Below, one piece after another: positions 24,000-31,634 of a stretch of DNA of 31,634 nt. How positions within the stretch are numbered: the first letter of the stretch is position 1; every line of letters starts with the position of its first letter. This stretch comes from HyVt-443 sp964544655 (lineage in GTDB: Bacteria > Pseudomonadota > Gammaproteobacteria > Chromatiales > Chromatiaceae), in contig CAZJCM010000036.1 of NCBI GenBank assembly GCA_964544655.1, positions 1-31,634 on the forward strand, given 5' to 3'. The notes below the pieces were generated by a model that was not told the origin of the DNA, did not search any database, and was given only the letters and a program-made list of their open reading frames with translations. Position numbers and translations under genes: made by a program.

Positions 24000-25298
24000 A
24001 TGTACAGATCTCTTCGCCACCTGCTTGGCGGTGCGCTGCTCTACATAATGCTCTTCAGTCCGATGCTGCAGGCCGCAGTGGTGGATGGTAAAGAGACCCC
24101 GCTGCACCACGTCAGTGCAACTGACTGCAAAGATTGTCACAAACAGATATACAAACAATGGAAAGGATCCATGCACGCGCAGAGTACGGCGCTGAAAGAT
24201 CCCATTCATGGTGCCCTGTATCGCAAGCTGATCGGCGATCCCACCATGGAAGGTGTAGTGCACAAAAAGATGAAGACCTACCCGGTCTGCCTCAAGTGCC
24301 ATGCACCCAACGCCGCCCGCGACGGCAAAACCAAGCTGGATGCCATGCCGGCCTATGCCGAAGGCGTCACCTGCGTGGTCTGTCACAGCATGGAGAAATA
24401 CAAGGGTATCAAGGGGCCCAATGGCAAGCTCCGCCTCGGCGCATCGGCTTACCAGTTCAGCGACACCATGCAGGGGCCCAACGGCACACTGCACGAACAG
24501 GGCGCTGCGGCAGACAAACTGCGTGCAGCCATCGATGATGAGGGAGAACTGAACCCCCACCTGGGCCGAGACAACAGCGGCAAGCCCTACATCACCGCCA
24601 AGGAGGCCGCCGATCTTGATCTGCCTCTGGTGCAGAACTCACTGCTGCGCACCAATGCCGCCTGCATGGGCTGTCATGACAAGCGCAACAACCCCAAGGG
24701 CGCGACCCTGTGCCAGACCGGTGACGAGTTCATGAAGGCCGGCAGCAAGGTAACCTGTCAATCCTGCCACATGCCAGCGGTGAACGGCATCGCCAGTCAC
24801 AGCATGGGCGGCGGCCATGACATGGGCATGCTCAAACGCTCGGTCATGTTCAATGTGCAGGCAGAGAAGCAGGCGGACAAACTGCAGGTCAAGGTAACAC
24901 TGAAGAATCAGCAACCTCACGATCTGCCCACCGGTGCCCCCTTCCGTAACATGGTGATCAAGGTATCCGCGCTGGACAAGGACGGAAAGGTGTTGTGGCA
25001 GAACTTTCAGAAGCATCCGATGAAGGAAGACCCCAAGGCCTATATCGTCTACACCATGGTCGACGCCGATGGCAAACCCGCCTCCCCCCCCGTTGCCGTG
25101 GGTGTGGGCCGGAACAGCCGCCTGAAACCGTTCGAAAAACGGATGCTGGATTACCAGATTCCCGCCCAGGGGGTGGATTCGGTGAGGGCCGAGCTCTACT
25201 ACAATCTGATCTGGCCCGGGATGGTAAAGAAGATGAAGAAGCTCCCGGGTGAACTGAAGGCGCCGAAGCTGATCACCTGGTCGGAAGCCAAGCTGTAA
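24000..25298 (+). CDS. five-heme periplasmic cytochrome c (c554/multiheme family)
   Basis: 432 residues. The signal peptide (LLGGALLYIMLFSPMLQAA) is cleaved near residue 26. Five CxxCH heme sites follow: Cys43-His47, Cys97-His101, Cys125-His129, Cys222-His226 and Cys253-His257. After the hemes a beta-rich domain of about 150 residues begins near 280 (MFNVQAEKQADKLQVKVTLKNQ) and contains QPHDLPTGAPFRNMVIKV. This layout matches the cytochrome c554-type multiheme proteins of periplasmic electron transport. Its electron donor and acceptor are not shown. A lone Cys238 does not belong to a heme motif. The start ATG at 24000 follows CAGGAG. It is a single gene closed by a strong terminator 18 bases downstream. 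A hairpin marks its leader. Confidence 0.9.
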   Translation: MYRSLRHLLGGALLYIMLFSPMLQAAVVDGKETPLHHVSATDCKDCHKQIYKQWKGSMHAQSTALKDPIHGALYRKLIGDPTMEGVVHKKMKTYPVCLKCHAPNAARDGKTKLDAMPAYAEGVTCVVCHSMEKYKGIKGPNGKLRLGASAYQFSDTMQGPNGTLHEQGAAADKLRAAIDDEGELNPHLGRDNSGKPYITAKEAADLDLPLVQNSLLRTNAACMGCHDKRNNPKGATLCQTGDEFMKAGSKVTCQSCHMPAVNGIASHSMGGGHDMGMLKRSVMFNVQAEKQADKLQVKVTLKNQQPHDLPTGAPFRNMVIKVSALDKDGKVLWQNFQKHPMKEDPKAYIVYTMVDADGKPASPPVAVGVGRNSRLKPFEKRMLDYQIPAQGVDSVRAELYYNLIWPGMVKKMKKLPGELKAPKLITWSEAKL

Positions 25299-25315
25299 CG
25301 GCCGGTTCAGCACTG

Positions 25316-25354
25316 AAAAACCGCCGTCCCATCAGGTTGGGGCGGCGGTTTTTT
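25316..25354 (+). terminator. intrinsic terminator of the cytochrome gene
   Basis: A 10-bp stem CCGCCGTCCC / GGGGCGGCGG with an 8-base loop, preceded by AAAAA and followed by six T. The A/T symmetry means it may also work for the convergent minus-strand NnrS-like gene. Confidence 0.95.
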
Positions 25355-25404
25355 GTTGGAGCATGGGTTGCCTCCAGCCATCAGCCCGAATCAGAACCAA
25401 ACAA

Positions 25405-25576
25405 GTAACTATCCAACTGCCATGAGAATCCAGCACAAGTCGCTGACAGTGGGTGTTTCTGGAGGAAACGTCGGCGGCATGGATGCCGCCACCGAGCGTA
25501 CAGGGAGGTATTCACAGCGGTTCCCGGAAAAAACACCCACTGTCAGCGACGATCTCAATTGCAGCTGAATAGTTAC
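25405..25576. mobile_element. nested-palindrome MITE, copy 2 (172 bp)
   Basis: Same architecture as 19801-19963. The ends are GTAACTATCCAACTGC and GCAGCTGAATAGTTAC (14 of 16 paired). The 18-bp inner inverted repeat (25439-25456 with 25533-25550) is identical to copy 1. The centre is GGCGGCATGGATGCCGCC, followed by CGAGCGTACAGGG. It carries about 9 extra bases (TTCTGGAGG region) after the left inner arm. It is flanked by a perfect 8-bp target duplication CCAAACAA (25397-25404 and 25577-25584), which proves insertion as a unit. It lies between the cytochrome terminator and the 3' end of the NnrS-like gene. Confidence 0.93.
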
Positions 25577-25618
25577 CCAAACAATACACCGGAAACGATA
25601 CACCGGCATGTGCTGTTC

Positions 25619-26269
25619 CTACAGACGACCGCCACGCCCCCACAGGTGTAGCAGGAGCACCAACGACAGCAGCACCTGGGCAGACAACACCACCAGCAGT
25701 CCCCACTGCAACAACCAAGGCAGTTCGTAGAGCAGGCCTGCACCGGCCGCCATCCCTCCGCCGGAACCAACCAGGAGTGAAGCGTTGATTATCCGCTCGC
25801 GGCCCCGCTCAGGATTGGGTGCCCAGCTGTAGATATGCCAGAGGGTGCGCACGCCCACCAGCCAGGCAAAAAACAGCATCGCCAGACCAAGCCAGATCAG
25901 TGCACCAGCAAACAGCATTCCGGTCAGAAAGAGCAGGCTGCCGGCGGTGGAGAGAAAGAAGACGCTGCCGTAGCGGACATAGCGTGGCGCCTCACCCCGC
26001 AGCCAGCGGGGATAGAACTGCATCAGCACACCGGAGAAAAAGCTGGGCAGCACGATAAGCAGCAGAACGACGGCCGCCAGCTTATCGGGAGGCAACGAAA
26101 ACCGTAACTCAGCCCCCTGCCGATGAAGCAGGAGCGCCAGTATCAACAGCAGCAGTTCGATGACCGCCGCGAACGCAAGCAACCGCAACGGGTTGGCCGA
26201 CAACGCCTGCCAATAGGGATTGACCCGGCGCCGACGGGCACCCATAGGAGGGGGGATTGCGATGCACAT
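25619..26269 (-). CDS. multi-pass membrane protein, half-length NnrS-like
   Basis: 216 residues with about six membrane helices. The opening (PYWQALSANPLRLLAFAAVIELLLLILALLL) and the block SFFSGVLMQFYPRWLRGEAPRYVRYG resemble the first half of NnrS, a heme- and copper-containing membrane protein linked to nitric oxide stress. Full NnrS has about 12 helices and 400 residues, so this is about half. The His residues of the NnrS H-x-x-E-x-x-F-G region are missing, so heme binding is doubtful. The start ATG (26267-26269) follows GAGG at 8 bases; the open frame extends to 26356 without support. It ends in TAG just beside MITE copy 2. Either a short family member or a gene that lost its 3' half. Confidence 0.6.
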   Translation of the reverse strand: MCIAIPPPMGARRRRVNPYWQALSANPLRLLAFAAVIELLLLILALLLHRQGAELRFSLPPDKLAAVVLLLIVLPSFFSGVLMQFYPRWLRGEAPRYVRYGSVFFLSTAGSLLFLTGMLFAGALIWLGLAMLFFAWLVGVRTLWHIYSWAPNPERGRERIINASLLVGSGGGMAAGAGLLYELPWLLQWGLLVVLSAQVLLSLVLLLHLWGRGGRL

Positions 26270-26447
26270 GGCCTGATCCTCAATCGGTCCGGTGGAGTCA
26301 TCGGCCTGGAATGAAAGTCCCTGCCTCCATAACCGCGGGGAAAACGGGAAGATCACCGGCCAACGACAGGTTGATCAAACCATACCCGGTCGCCATGGGA
26401 AAATGACAATTCGCAACAACGGCGAATGGCGGCCGACAGAGAGGATG

Positions 26448-27029
26448 TCAGCGCGGGCCAGCACCACCGGTGCGAAAATAGCGGATCGCATTCACCACCT
26501 CCTCCGGCGATCGCGGATTGAGGCCTTTGTCCATGTCACAAATGAAGCTCTTCATCATCTCACGGCGAAACCAGTTGGTGCGGCGGCCATCTATATCCTG
26601 CCATTTGGGCCTGCTCAGCGGACGAAACTTTCCCTTGCTGGTGCCATAGGCCAGGGTCTTGTAGGCCCCGGTATCGCAACGCATGGCCTCGAACATCACA
26701 TTGTTGGCCCCGGATTTGGAGCGCAAAACCAGGGTGTAGCGGGTGACTCTGTCCTTCTCGTTCAGGGTGATCGATTTTGGATCGATGAAATAGCGAAATC
26801 TGGCCCCCGGATGATCGAAGCGTATCTCCAGCAACTTATCCATCTCCGGATAGGGCGGAAAGCTCTTTACCTGCTGTTCCCGCCATGCCGGCCCTTCGAC
26901 AAAGTGCCCCGTATTGTAATTGGGATCATCAAAGGTCCAAGATCCGGCAGGCGCGGCCGCGGCATAACCAAGCAGCAGCAAACCACCGGCCCGAAGCGCC
27001 AACCCCGATATCCTGTGCATCATATTCAT
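26448..27029 (-). CDS. CNP1-like family periplasmic protein
   Basis: 193 residues. The signal peptide (MNMMHRISGLALRAGGLLLLGYAAAAPA) is cleaved near 28. The mature part shows the CNP1-like pattern: EQQVKSFPPYPEMDKLLEI, RFRYFIDPKSITLNEKDRVTRYTLVLRSKSGANNVMFEAMRC, then YKTLAYGTSKGKFRPLSRPKWQDI. Two cysteines (in MRC and FIC) could form a disulfide. The family is widespread in beta- and gammaproteobacteria with no known activity. The ATG at 27029 overlaps the parE stop (ATGA), so translation is coupled to parE. Confidence 0.85.
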   Translation of the reverse strand: MNMMHRISGLALRAGGLLLLGYAAAAPAGSWTFDDPNYNTGHFVEGPAWREQQVKSFPPYPEMDKLLEIRFDHPGARFRYFIDPKSITLNEKDRVTRYTLVLRSKSGANNVMFEAMRCDTGAYKTLAYGTSKGKFRPLSRPKWQDIDGRRTNWFRREMMKSFICDMDKGLNPRSPEEVVNAIRYFRTGGAGPR

Positions 27030-28915
27030 ATCTCCGCCAGATCCCCCTTCTCCTGCAGCCAGGCCTTGCGATCTGCCGCCCGTTTCTTCGCCAACAACAT
27101 ATCCATCAAACTATCCGTATCGTCCGCCGAGTCGATCGTGAGCTGAACCAGCCGGCGCGTATCCGGGTGAATCGTGGTTTCACGCAACTGGGCCGGATTC
27201 ATCTCACCCAACCCCTTGAAACGCTGGACGCTGACCTTTCCCTTGATCTTCTCTGCGCTGATCCGGTCGAGTATACCCTGCTTCTCCGCATCATCGAGGG
27301 CATAGAACACCTGCTTGCCTACGTCGATACGGTACAGGGGCGGCATCGCCACATAGACATGCCCCTCCTGCACCAGGGTGCGAAAATGGCGCAGGAACAG
27401 GGCACACAGCAGGGTGGCGATGTGGGCACCATCAGAGTCCGCATCCGCCAGGATGCAGATCTTGCCAAAGCGCAGCCGGGAGAGGTCCTCAGAACCCGGG
27501 TCCACACCGATGGCCACCGATATGTCATGCACCTCCTGGGAGGCCAGCACCTCGGCCGACTCCACCTCCCAGGTATTCAGGATCTTGCCGCGCAGGGGCA
27601 TGATGGCCTGGAACTCCCGGTCTCGGGCCTGTTTGGCGGAGCCGCCGGCGGAGTCGCCCTCCACCAGAAACAGCTCCGAGCGCTGGGGATCCACACCGCT
27701 GCAATCGGCCAGCTTCCCCGGCAGCGCCGGCCCCTGAGTCACCTTCTTGCGCTGCACCTTGCGCCCGGCCCGCAGCCGGGTCTGGGCGGCATTGATGGCC
27801 AGCTCGGCGATGCGTTCACCCTCATCCGTGTGCTGGTTCAACCACAGGCTGAAGGAGTCCTTCACCACGCCGGAGACAAAAGCGGCACACTCACGGGAAG
27901 AGAGCCGCTCCTTGGTCTGGCCGGAAAACTGGGGGTCAGCGAGCTTCACCGACAGAACATAGCTGCAGCGCCCCCAAACGTCATCGGGCGCCAGCTTCAC
28001 CCCCCGTGGCAACAGATTGCGAAACTCACAGAACTCACGCACCGCATCGGTCAAGCCACTGCGCAGACCATTGACGTGGGTGCCACCCTGAGCGGTGGGG
28101 ATCAGGTTGACATAGCTTTCGGTCACCCCCTCGCCCCCTTCGGGCAACCAGACTACGGCCCAGTCCGCCGCTTCGCTCTCACCCACCATGGCACCGACGA
28201 AAGGATCTTCGGGTACCCGGGGAAGCTCATCCAATGCGTCCAGCAGGTAATCCCGCAATCCATCCTGATACTGCCAGCGGTACTCGTCACCGTTGATCTC
28301 GTCGTGGAAGCGCACCTCCAGGCCGGGGCAGAGCACCGCCTTGGCGCGCAGCACGTGCAACAGCTGGCGCACGGAAAACTTGTTCGAGTCGAAATACTTC
28401 GGGTTGGGCCAGAAACGGACGGTAGTACCGGTATTGTTCCGCCCCACCTTGCCCACCGGCTCCAGATCGGAGGCCTTGTGGCCATCCGAGAAGGCCATAT
28501 TGTACTCCTGGCCACCGCGTCGCACCCACACCTCAAGGTGTTGAGACAGGGCATTCACCACCGACACCCCCACCCCATGCAGGCCGCCGGAAAAGCGGTA
28601 GTTCTTACCGGAAAACTTGCCGCCAGCGTGCAGTTTGGTCAGGATCACCTCGACCCCGGGCAACCCCTGCTTGGGATGGATATCGACCGGCATGCCACGC
28701 CCGTCGTCCCGCACCTGCAGGGATCCGTCCTTGAACAGGGTGACGTCGATATAGCTGGCATGACCGGCAATCGCCTCATCCACACTGTTGTCGATCACCT
28801 CCTGGGCCAAGTGGTTGGGGCGGCTGGTATCGGTGTACATGCCGGGGCGCTTGCGCACGGGTTCCAGACCACTGAGGACTTCGATGTCAGAGGCGTCGTA
28901 ACTGCTGTTGCTCAT
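27026..28915 (-). CDS. parE: DNA topoisomerase IV subunit B
   Basis: 629 residues, the same length as E. coli ParE (630). GHKL ATPase: EVIDNSVDEA (Glu39, Asn43), RDDGRGMPVDIHP at 69-81, and the lid loop GGLHGVGVSVVNALS at 110-124. The TOPRIM domain has EGDSAGGSAK at about 417-426 and LADADSDGAH at about 489-498 for metal binding, and the C-terminus carries QRFKGLGEMNP. It lacks the long insert of gammaproteobacterial GyrB, which supports ParE over GyrB. With ParC it decatenates sister chromosomes. parC is not in the window. The start is ATG at 28913-28915; the following CNP1-like gene overlaps its stop by 4 bases. Confidence 0.97.
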   Translation of the reverse strand: MSNSSYDASDIEVLSGLEPVRKRPGMYTDTSRPNHLAQEVIDNSVDEAIAGHASYIDVTLFKDGSLQVRDDGRGMPVDIHPKQGLPGVEVILTKLHAGGKFSGKNYRFSGGLHGVGVSVVNALSQHLEVWVRRGGQEYNMAFSDGHKASDLEPVGKVGRNNTGTTVRFWPNPKYFDSNKFSVRQLLHVLRAKAVLCPGLEVRFHDEINGDEYRWQYQDGLRDYLLDALDELPRVPEDPFVGAMVGESEAADWAVVWLPEGGEGVTESYVNLIPTAQGGTHVNGLRSGLTDAVREFCEFRNLLPRGVKLAPDDVWGRCSYVLSVKLADPQFSGQTKERLSSRECAAFVSGVVKDSFSLWLNQHTDEGERIAELAINAAQTRLRAGRKVQRKKVTQGPALPGKLADCSGVDPQRSELFLVEGDSAGGSAKQARDREFQAIMPLRGKILNTWEVESAEVLASQEVHDISVAIGVDPGSEDLSRLRFGKICILADADSDGAHIATLLCALFLRHFRTLVQEGHVYVAMPPLYRIDVGKQVFYALDDAEKQGILDRISAEKIKGKVSVQRFKGLGEMNPAQLRETTIHPDTRRLVQLTIDSADDTDSLMDMLLAKKRAADRKAWLQEKGDLAEI

Positions 28916-29081
28916 CGGTATCAGATATCATCCAAAGCCAGATTTACGGGAGAGAATTCTGCCAGACCCCGGAGTTTACACGCCACCCCGATCCCTGGCG
29001 AGATCAGCTTTCCATTGACCGCCATGGACTGGCTGCGGTAGTTTTGCAGGCTATCCACAACATTTGATCTTCAATCCATCC

Positions 29082-29321
29082 ATGGTCAAGAAAAAGCAGA
29101 CGACGCCACCTTTTGAACAGGCATTGAGTGAACTGGAGGGCCTGGTCGAGACCCTCGAGCAGGGCGACCTCCCACTGGAAGCCTCCTTGAAGACCTTTGA
29201 ACGGGGGGTGGAGCTGACCAGGACCTGCCAGGAGGCGCTGAAAGAGGCCGAACAAAAGGTCCAGATCCTGTCGGGAAACAGCGTCGATTCCGACCTGGAG
29301 CCGTTTGACAGTGACCGCTGA
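29082..29321 (+). CDS. xseB: exodeoxyribonuclease VII small subunit
   Basis: 79 residues, a helical hairpin with the family signature FEQALSELEGLVETLEQGDLPLEASLKTFERGVELTRTCQEAL. It binds the XseA large subunit (not in the window), and the complex degrades single-stranded DNA to oligonucleotides. The start is ATG 29082, giving MVKKKQTTPPF; an in-frame TTG at 29064 is less likely. It overlaps ispA, the classic xseB-ispA pair of gammaproteobacteria. Confidence 0.93.
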   Translation: MVKKKQTTPPFEQALSELEGLVETLEQGDLPLEASLKTFERGVELTRTCQEALKEAEQKVQILSGNSVDSDLEPFDSDR

Positions 29322-30213
29322 CACACTACTGAAGGATTACCTCGAAAGCTGCCGGGAGCGGGTCAACGCCACCCTGGAACACTGCCTGCCACATCCCGGC
29401 GTGATACCGGAGCAGTTGCATCAGGCGATGCGTTATGCCGCCCTGGGCGAGGGCAAACGGGTGCGGCCAATGCTGGTCTACGGTGCCGGCCGGGCTCTTG
29501 GGGTAGCGCCTGAACTGCTCGATATTCCGGCCTGCGCGGTAGAGCTGATCCACGCCTACTCTCTGGTCCATGACGACCTCCCTGCCATGGACGACGACGA
29601 TCTCCGGCGTGGCCGCAAGACCTGTCATGTCGCCTTCGACGAAGCCACTGCCATCCTGGCCGGCGATGCCCTGCAAACCCTGGCCTTCAAGCTTCTGGCG
29701 GGCGCCAGCGGCCTGCAGGTCAGTGCCGGGATCCGCCTGCAGATGATCAATGACCTGGCCGTCGCCAGCGGCTCACGGGGCATGGCTGGCGGCCAGGCCC
29801 TCGATCTGGCGGCATCGGGCAGGGAACTGGACCTGGCGCAGCTGGAGAACATGCACATCCACAAGACCGGCGCCCTGATTCACGCCAGCGTACGCCTCGG
29901 CACACTGCCGGCCGTCGATGCGAGCCAAGACGAGGTCCGCGGGCTGGAGCACTATGCGAAGTGCATCGGGCTGGCGTTTCAGGTCCAGGACGACATCCTG
30001 GACGTGGAGGGAGACACTGCAACCCTGGGCAAGACCGGCGGCAAAGACCAGGCCAGCAACAAGGCCACCTACCCGGCGCTGCTTGGCCTGGAAGAGTCAC
30101 GACGCATGGCCCGGCGCCTGTGTCAGGACGCCATCGACAGCCTCAGCACCTTTGATCAGGCGGCCGATCCCCTGCGCCAGCTGGCCGACTATATCGTCGA
30201 GCGCTCCCATTGA
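29311..30213 (+). CDS. ispA: (2E,6E)-farnesyl diphosphate synthase
   Basis: 300 residues. The first Asp-rich motif DDLPAMDDDD (DDxxxxD, about 88-97) marks a bacterial chain-length form. GKRVRPMLVYGAGRAL, HDDLPAMD, GDALQTLAF, GGQALDLA, HKTGALI and the second Asp-rich DDILD at about 227 with the closing KDQASNKATYPALLG complete the family. It condenses IPP with DMAPP/GPP to make FPP for quinones and cell-wall carriers. The start is GTG 29311, 10 bases after GGAG; a TTG at 29305 in the same frame is closer to the site and less likely. It overlaps xseB by 11 bases. The gene dxs, which often follows ispA, is not here. Confidence 0.95.
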   Translation: MTADTLLKDYLESCRERVNATLEHCLPHPGVIPEQLHQAMRYAALGEGKRVRPMLVYGAGRALGVAPELLDIPACAVELIHAYSLVHDDLPAMDDDDLRRGRKTCHVAFDEATAILAGDALQTLAFKLLAGASGLQVSAGIRLQMINDLAVASGSRGMAGGQALDLAASGRELDLAQLENMHIHKTGALIHASVRLGTLPAVDASQDEVRGLEHYAKCIGLAFQVQDDILDVEGDTATLGKTGGKDQASNKATYPALLGLEESRRMARRLCQDAIDSLSTFDQAADPLRQLADYIVERSH

Positions 30214-30513
30214 ATTCAGGCAGGGAGGGCCGGAGAAGCCCGGCATCGGCGCGCATGGCGCCGCTTCCTTGCGGGGGCACATGAGGCAAGGTGGCAGGGA
30301 TCGCCACCAGCGCCAACTCCTTCTGCTGCTGCGGGAACTGTCTGCGCGGGCTTGCAGCCAGTCTGCGACAACGGCATAATCGGCTGTTCTCTGGCCGCTC
30401 ACTGGGAAACGCAGAAAAACCGGACAAACTGCCCGTTGTCCCGCACTCCACCCTCCCTTAGCCTGTCAGAAACAGTCGTAATATCGCCATTGGCGTGACC
30501 CGAGGAACAGACA
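30214..30513. other. intergenic region ispA-folE2
   Basis: 300 bases with no supported gene. GCCGG-AGAAGC-CCGGC after the ispA stop (about 30230-30245) and a CGGCG/CGCCG palindrome near 30247-30263 can form hairpins, without T-tracts. A TAATAT at 30479-30484 might be a -10 box for folE2, but no -35 is clear. Confidence 0.4.
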
Positions 30514-31323
30514 TTGACAGATTGCGTGGATAACCGTTGTGAAATCGCTGACGTACAGAGCAGCGAAGACACCCGACATATCGCCATCAACAAGGTGGGG
30601 ATCAAAGACATCCGACATCCGGTCCGGGTAAAGGATCGTAGCGATGGCGATCAGCATACGATCGCCAACTTCAACATGTACGTAAATCTGCCCCACAACT
30701 TCAAGGGCACCCACATGTCCCGCTTCGTGGAGATCCTGAACAGCCACGACAAAGAGATCAGCGTCGAATCATTCAAGGACATGCTGTCCGAAATGGCCCA
30801 GAAGCTGGAGGCCAGATCCGGTCACATCGAGATGAATTTCCCCTATTTCATCAGTAAACAGGCCCCGGTTTCCGGGGTACAGAGCCTGATGGACTATGAT
30901 GTCACCCTGATCGGCGAGATCCACGACGGCACCCCGACCATGTACATCAAAGTGGTGGTGCCGGTAACCAGTCTCTGCCCCTGCTCGAAGAAGATATCCG
31001 ACCGCGGCGCCCACAACCAGCGCTCCCATGTCACGGTACAGGTGCGCACCAATGGTTTCGTCTGGATCGAAGAGATCATCGAACTGGTTGAGCAGGAGGC
31101 ATCCTGCGAGCTGTTCGGCCTGCTCAAGCGGCCGGACGAGAAACACGTCACCGAACGCGCCTACGACAATCCCAAGTTCGTCGAGGATATGGTGCGGGAC
31201 GTGGCCGTGCGCCTGAACCGGGATGACCGTTTCAGCGCCTACGTGGTGGAATCGGAGAATTTCGAGTCCATCCACAACCATTCGGCCTATGCCCTGATCG
31301 AGTGGGACAAATTGGCGCGTTAG
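30514..31323 (+). CDS. folE2: GTP cyclohydrolase I type 2
   Basis: 269 residues of the FolE2 (GCYH-IB) family, which opens GTP to 7,8-dihydroneopterin triphosphate for folate and queuosine synthesis without strict zinc dependence. Landmarks are IKDIRHPVRV, EMNFPYFISKQAPVSGVQSLMDYDV, the metal-binding VTSLCPCSKKISDRGAHNQRSH (Cys155/157, His167, His172) and FESIHNHSAYALIEW near the end. The start is a rare TTG at 30514, chosen because CCGAGGAACAGACA supplies a good ribosome site 7 bases away and the next Met is inside the fold. FolE2 is often a zinc-starvation paralogue under Zur, but no clear Zur box was found. It ends in TAG overlapping the stop of the convergent protease gene. Confidence 0.94.
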   Translation: MTDCVDNRCEIADVQSSEDTRHIAINKVGIKDIRHPVRVKDRSDGDQHTIANFNMYVNLPHNFKGTHMSRFVEILNSHDKEISVESFKDMLSEMAQKLEARSGHIEMNFPYFISKQAPVSGVQSLMDYDVTLIGEIHDGTPTMYIKVVVPVTSLCPCSKKISDRGAHNQRSHVTVQVRTNGFVWIEEIIELVEQEASCELFGLLKRPDEKHVTERAYDNPKFVEDMVRDVAVRLNRDDRFSAYVVESENFESIHNHSAYALIEWDKLAR

Positions 31324-31634
31324 AACTTGCTGTGCAACAACAGTAAGCCGCCTTTCTTCTCCATATCCACCCGCCGGAGAAAGCTCATACCGAGCAGGAC
31401 CTGGCGGGGGAGATCCCCTTCCAACACCACAGCGGGGACATTTTCCAACTCGATCTCTCCAACCCGCACCCGGTCCAGCTTGATCGAATAAGCCGGAGTG
31501 GAACCGGATGCGGTGTTGACGCGGGTCCTGGTCCCGTCAAGGCGAAAGGCGATACCCAGCCGCTTTGCCTCTTTCTCACTTAGCCCATATTTGTCACCCT
31601 ATCCAAAACCCTGTTATAAAACAGCGGGTTATTT
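31320..31634 (-). pseudogene. retropepsin-like aspartic protease, frameshifted and cut by window end
   Basis: Read on the minus strand from the window end to TAA at 31320-31322. The 3' part is a clear clan-AA single-domain aspartic protease (TIGR02281-like): YGLSEKEAKRLGI, TRVNTASGSTPAYSI, LENVPAVVLEGDLPRQVLLGMSFLRRVDM. Just upstream, bases 31595-31605 read TTGGATAGGGTGAC on the minus strand. The expected Asp-Thr-Gly would need one more base (GATACGGGT). As read, the upstream frame (NNPLFYNRVLD) leaves the downstream one, which has TAG there, so the catalytic motif is destroyed. A sequencing error or true mutation cannot be told apart. The 5' part lies outside the window. Confidence 0.7.

Noticed and set aside
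25353..25568. Small open frame across MITE copy 2
   Set aside because: It spans the terminator tail and palindromic MITE sequence, and the frame is not kept in copy 1, which differs in length by about 9 bases and lacks the same start.
26885..29041. Long plus-strand open frame opposite parE
   Set aside because: Antisense of a full-length ParE with all catalytic motifs; no independent ribosome site or domain.
29015..29044. Possible xseB promoter (TTGACC with a TAGTTT-like -10)
   Set aside because: The -10 match is poor and the spacing is 18; too weak to call from sequence alone.

Overview
The window looks like a chromosomal segment of a GC-rich gammaproteobacterium with sulfur-oxidiser or Chromatiales-like traits (the Sedimenticola/Thiodiazotropha neighbourhood is a guess from gene content, not a measured placement). 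The support is gammaproteobacterial housekeeping genes (valS, parE, xseB-ispA, folE2, tcdA), a tungsten aldehyde oxidoreductase operon, a five-heme periplasmic cytochrome, a CNP1-like lipoprotein-type protein, and many small intergenic palindromic repeats. I saw no tRNA, rRNA, CRISPR array, prophage or complete insertion sequence.

Left edge (1-1446): a secreted VPxPA-CTERM type surface protein gene broken by one in-frame amber codon, then about 400 bases with only decayed coding-like sequence. Tungsten block (1447-9765): on the minus strand a ferredoxin-like four-cluster subunit, the AOR catalytic subunit, an FAD/NAD(P)H subunit, a MoaD/ThiS-type sulfur carrier and a small conserved hypothetical. 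Divergently on the plus strand are a TupB-type permease, TupC ATPase and MoeA, followed by a convergent C_GCAxxG_C_C family protein. Together these provide oxyanion uptake, metal insertion into molybdopterin and the W-dependent enzyme. The substrate-binding protein TupA is not in the window. The shared upstream region carries a small dispersed repeat and three perfect 22-bp tandem repeats.

Middle (9880-19744): a patatin-like hydrolase, a TVP38-domain/flavin disulfide reductase fusion, pyruvate phosphate dikinase, valyl-tRNA synthetase and a small cupin, separated by REP-like palindromes.

Right part (19801-31634): two copies of a nested-palindrome MITE, each flanked by an 8-bp target duplication. 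Around them lie an FmdB-like protein, a membrane thioredoxin, cbtB-cbtA (cobalt transport) behind a cobalamin riboswitch, a YihY/BrkB membrane protein, tcdA, the five-heme cytochrome with a strong terminator, a half-length NnrS-like membrane protein, a CNP1-like protein translationally coupled to parE, xseB-ispA and folE2. A retropepsin-like protease gene at the window edge is frameshifted exactly at its catalytic Asp-Thr-Gly site.

The strongest non-routine signals are the two MITE copies with target duplications, the in-frame amber in the sorted surface protein, the tandem repeats between the divergent tungsten operons, and the frameshifted protease.
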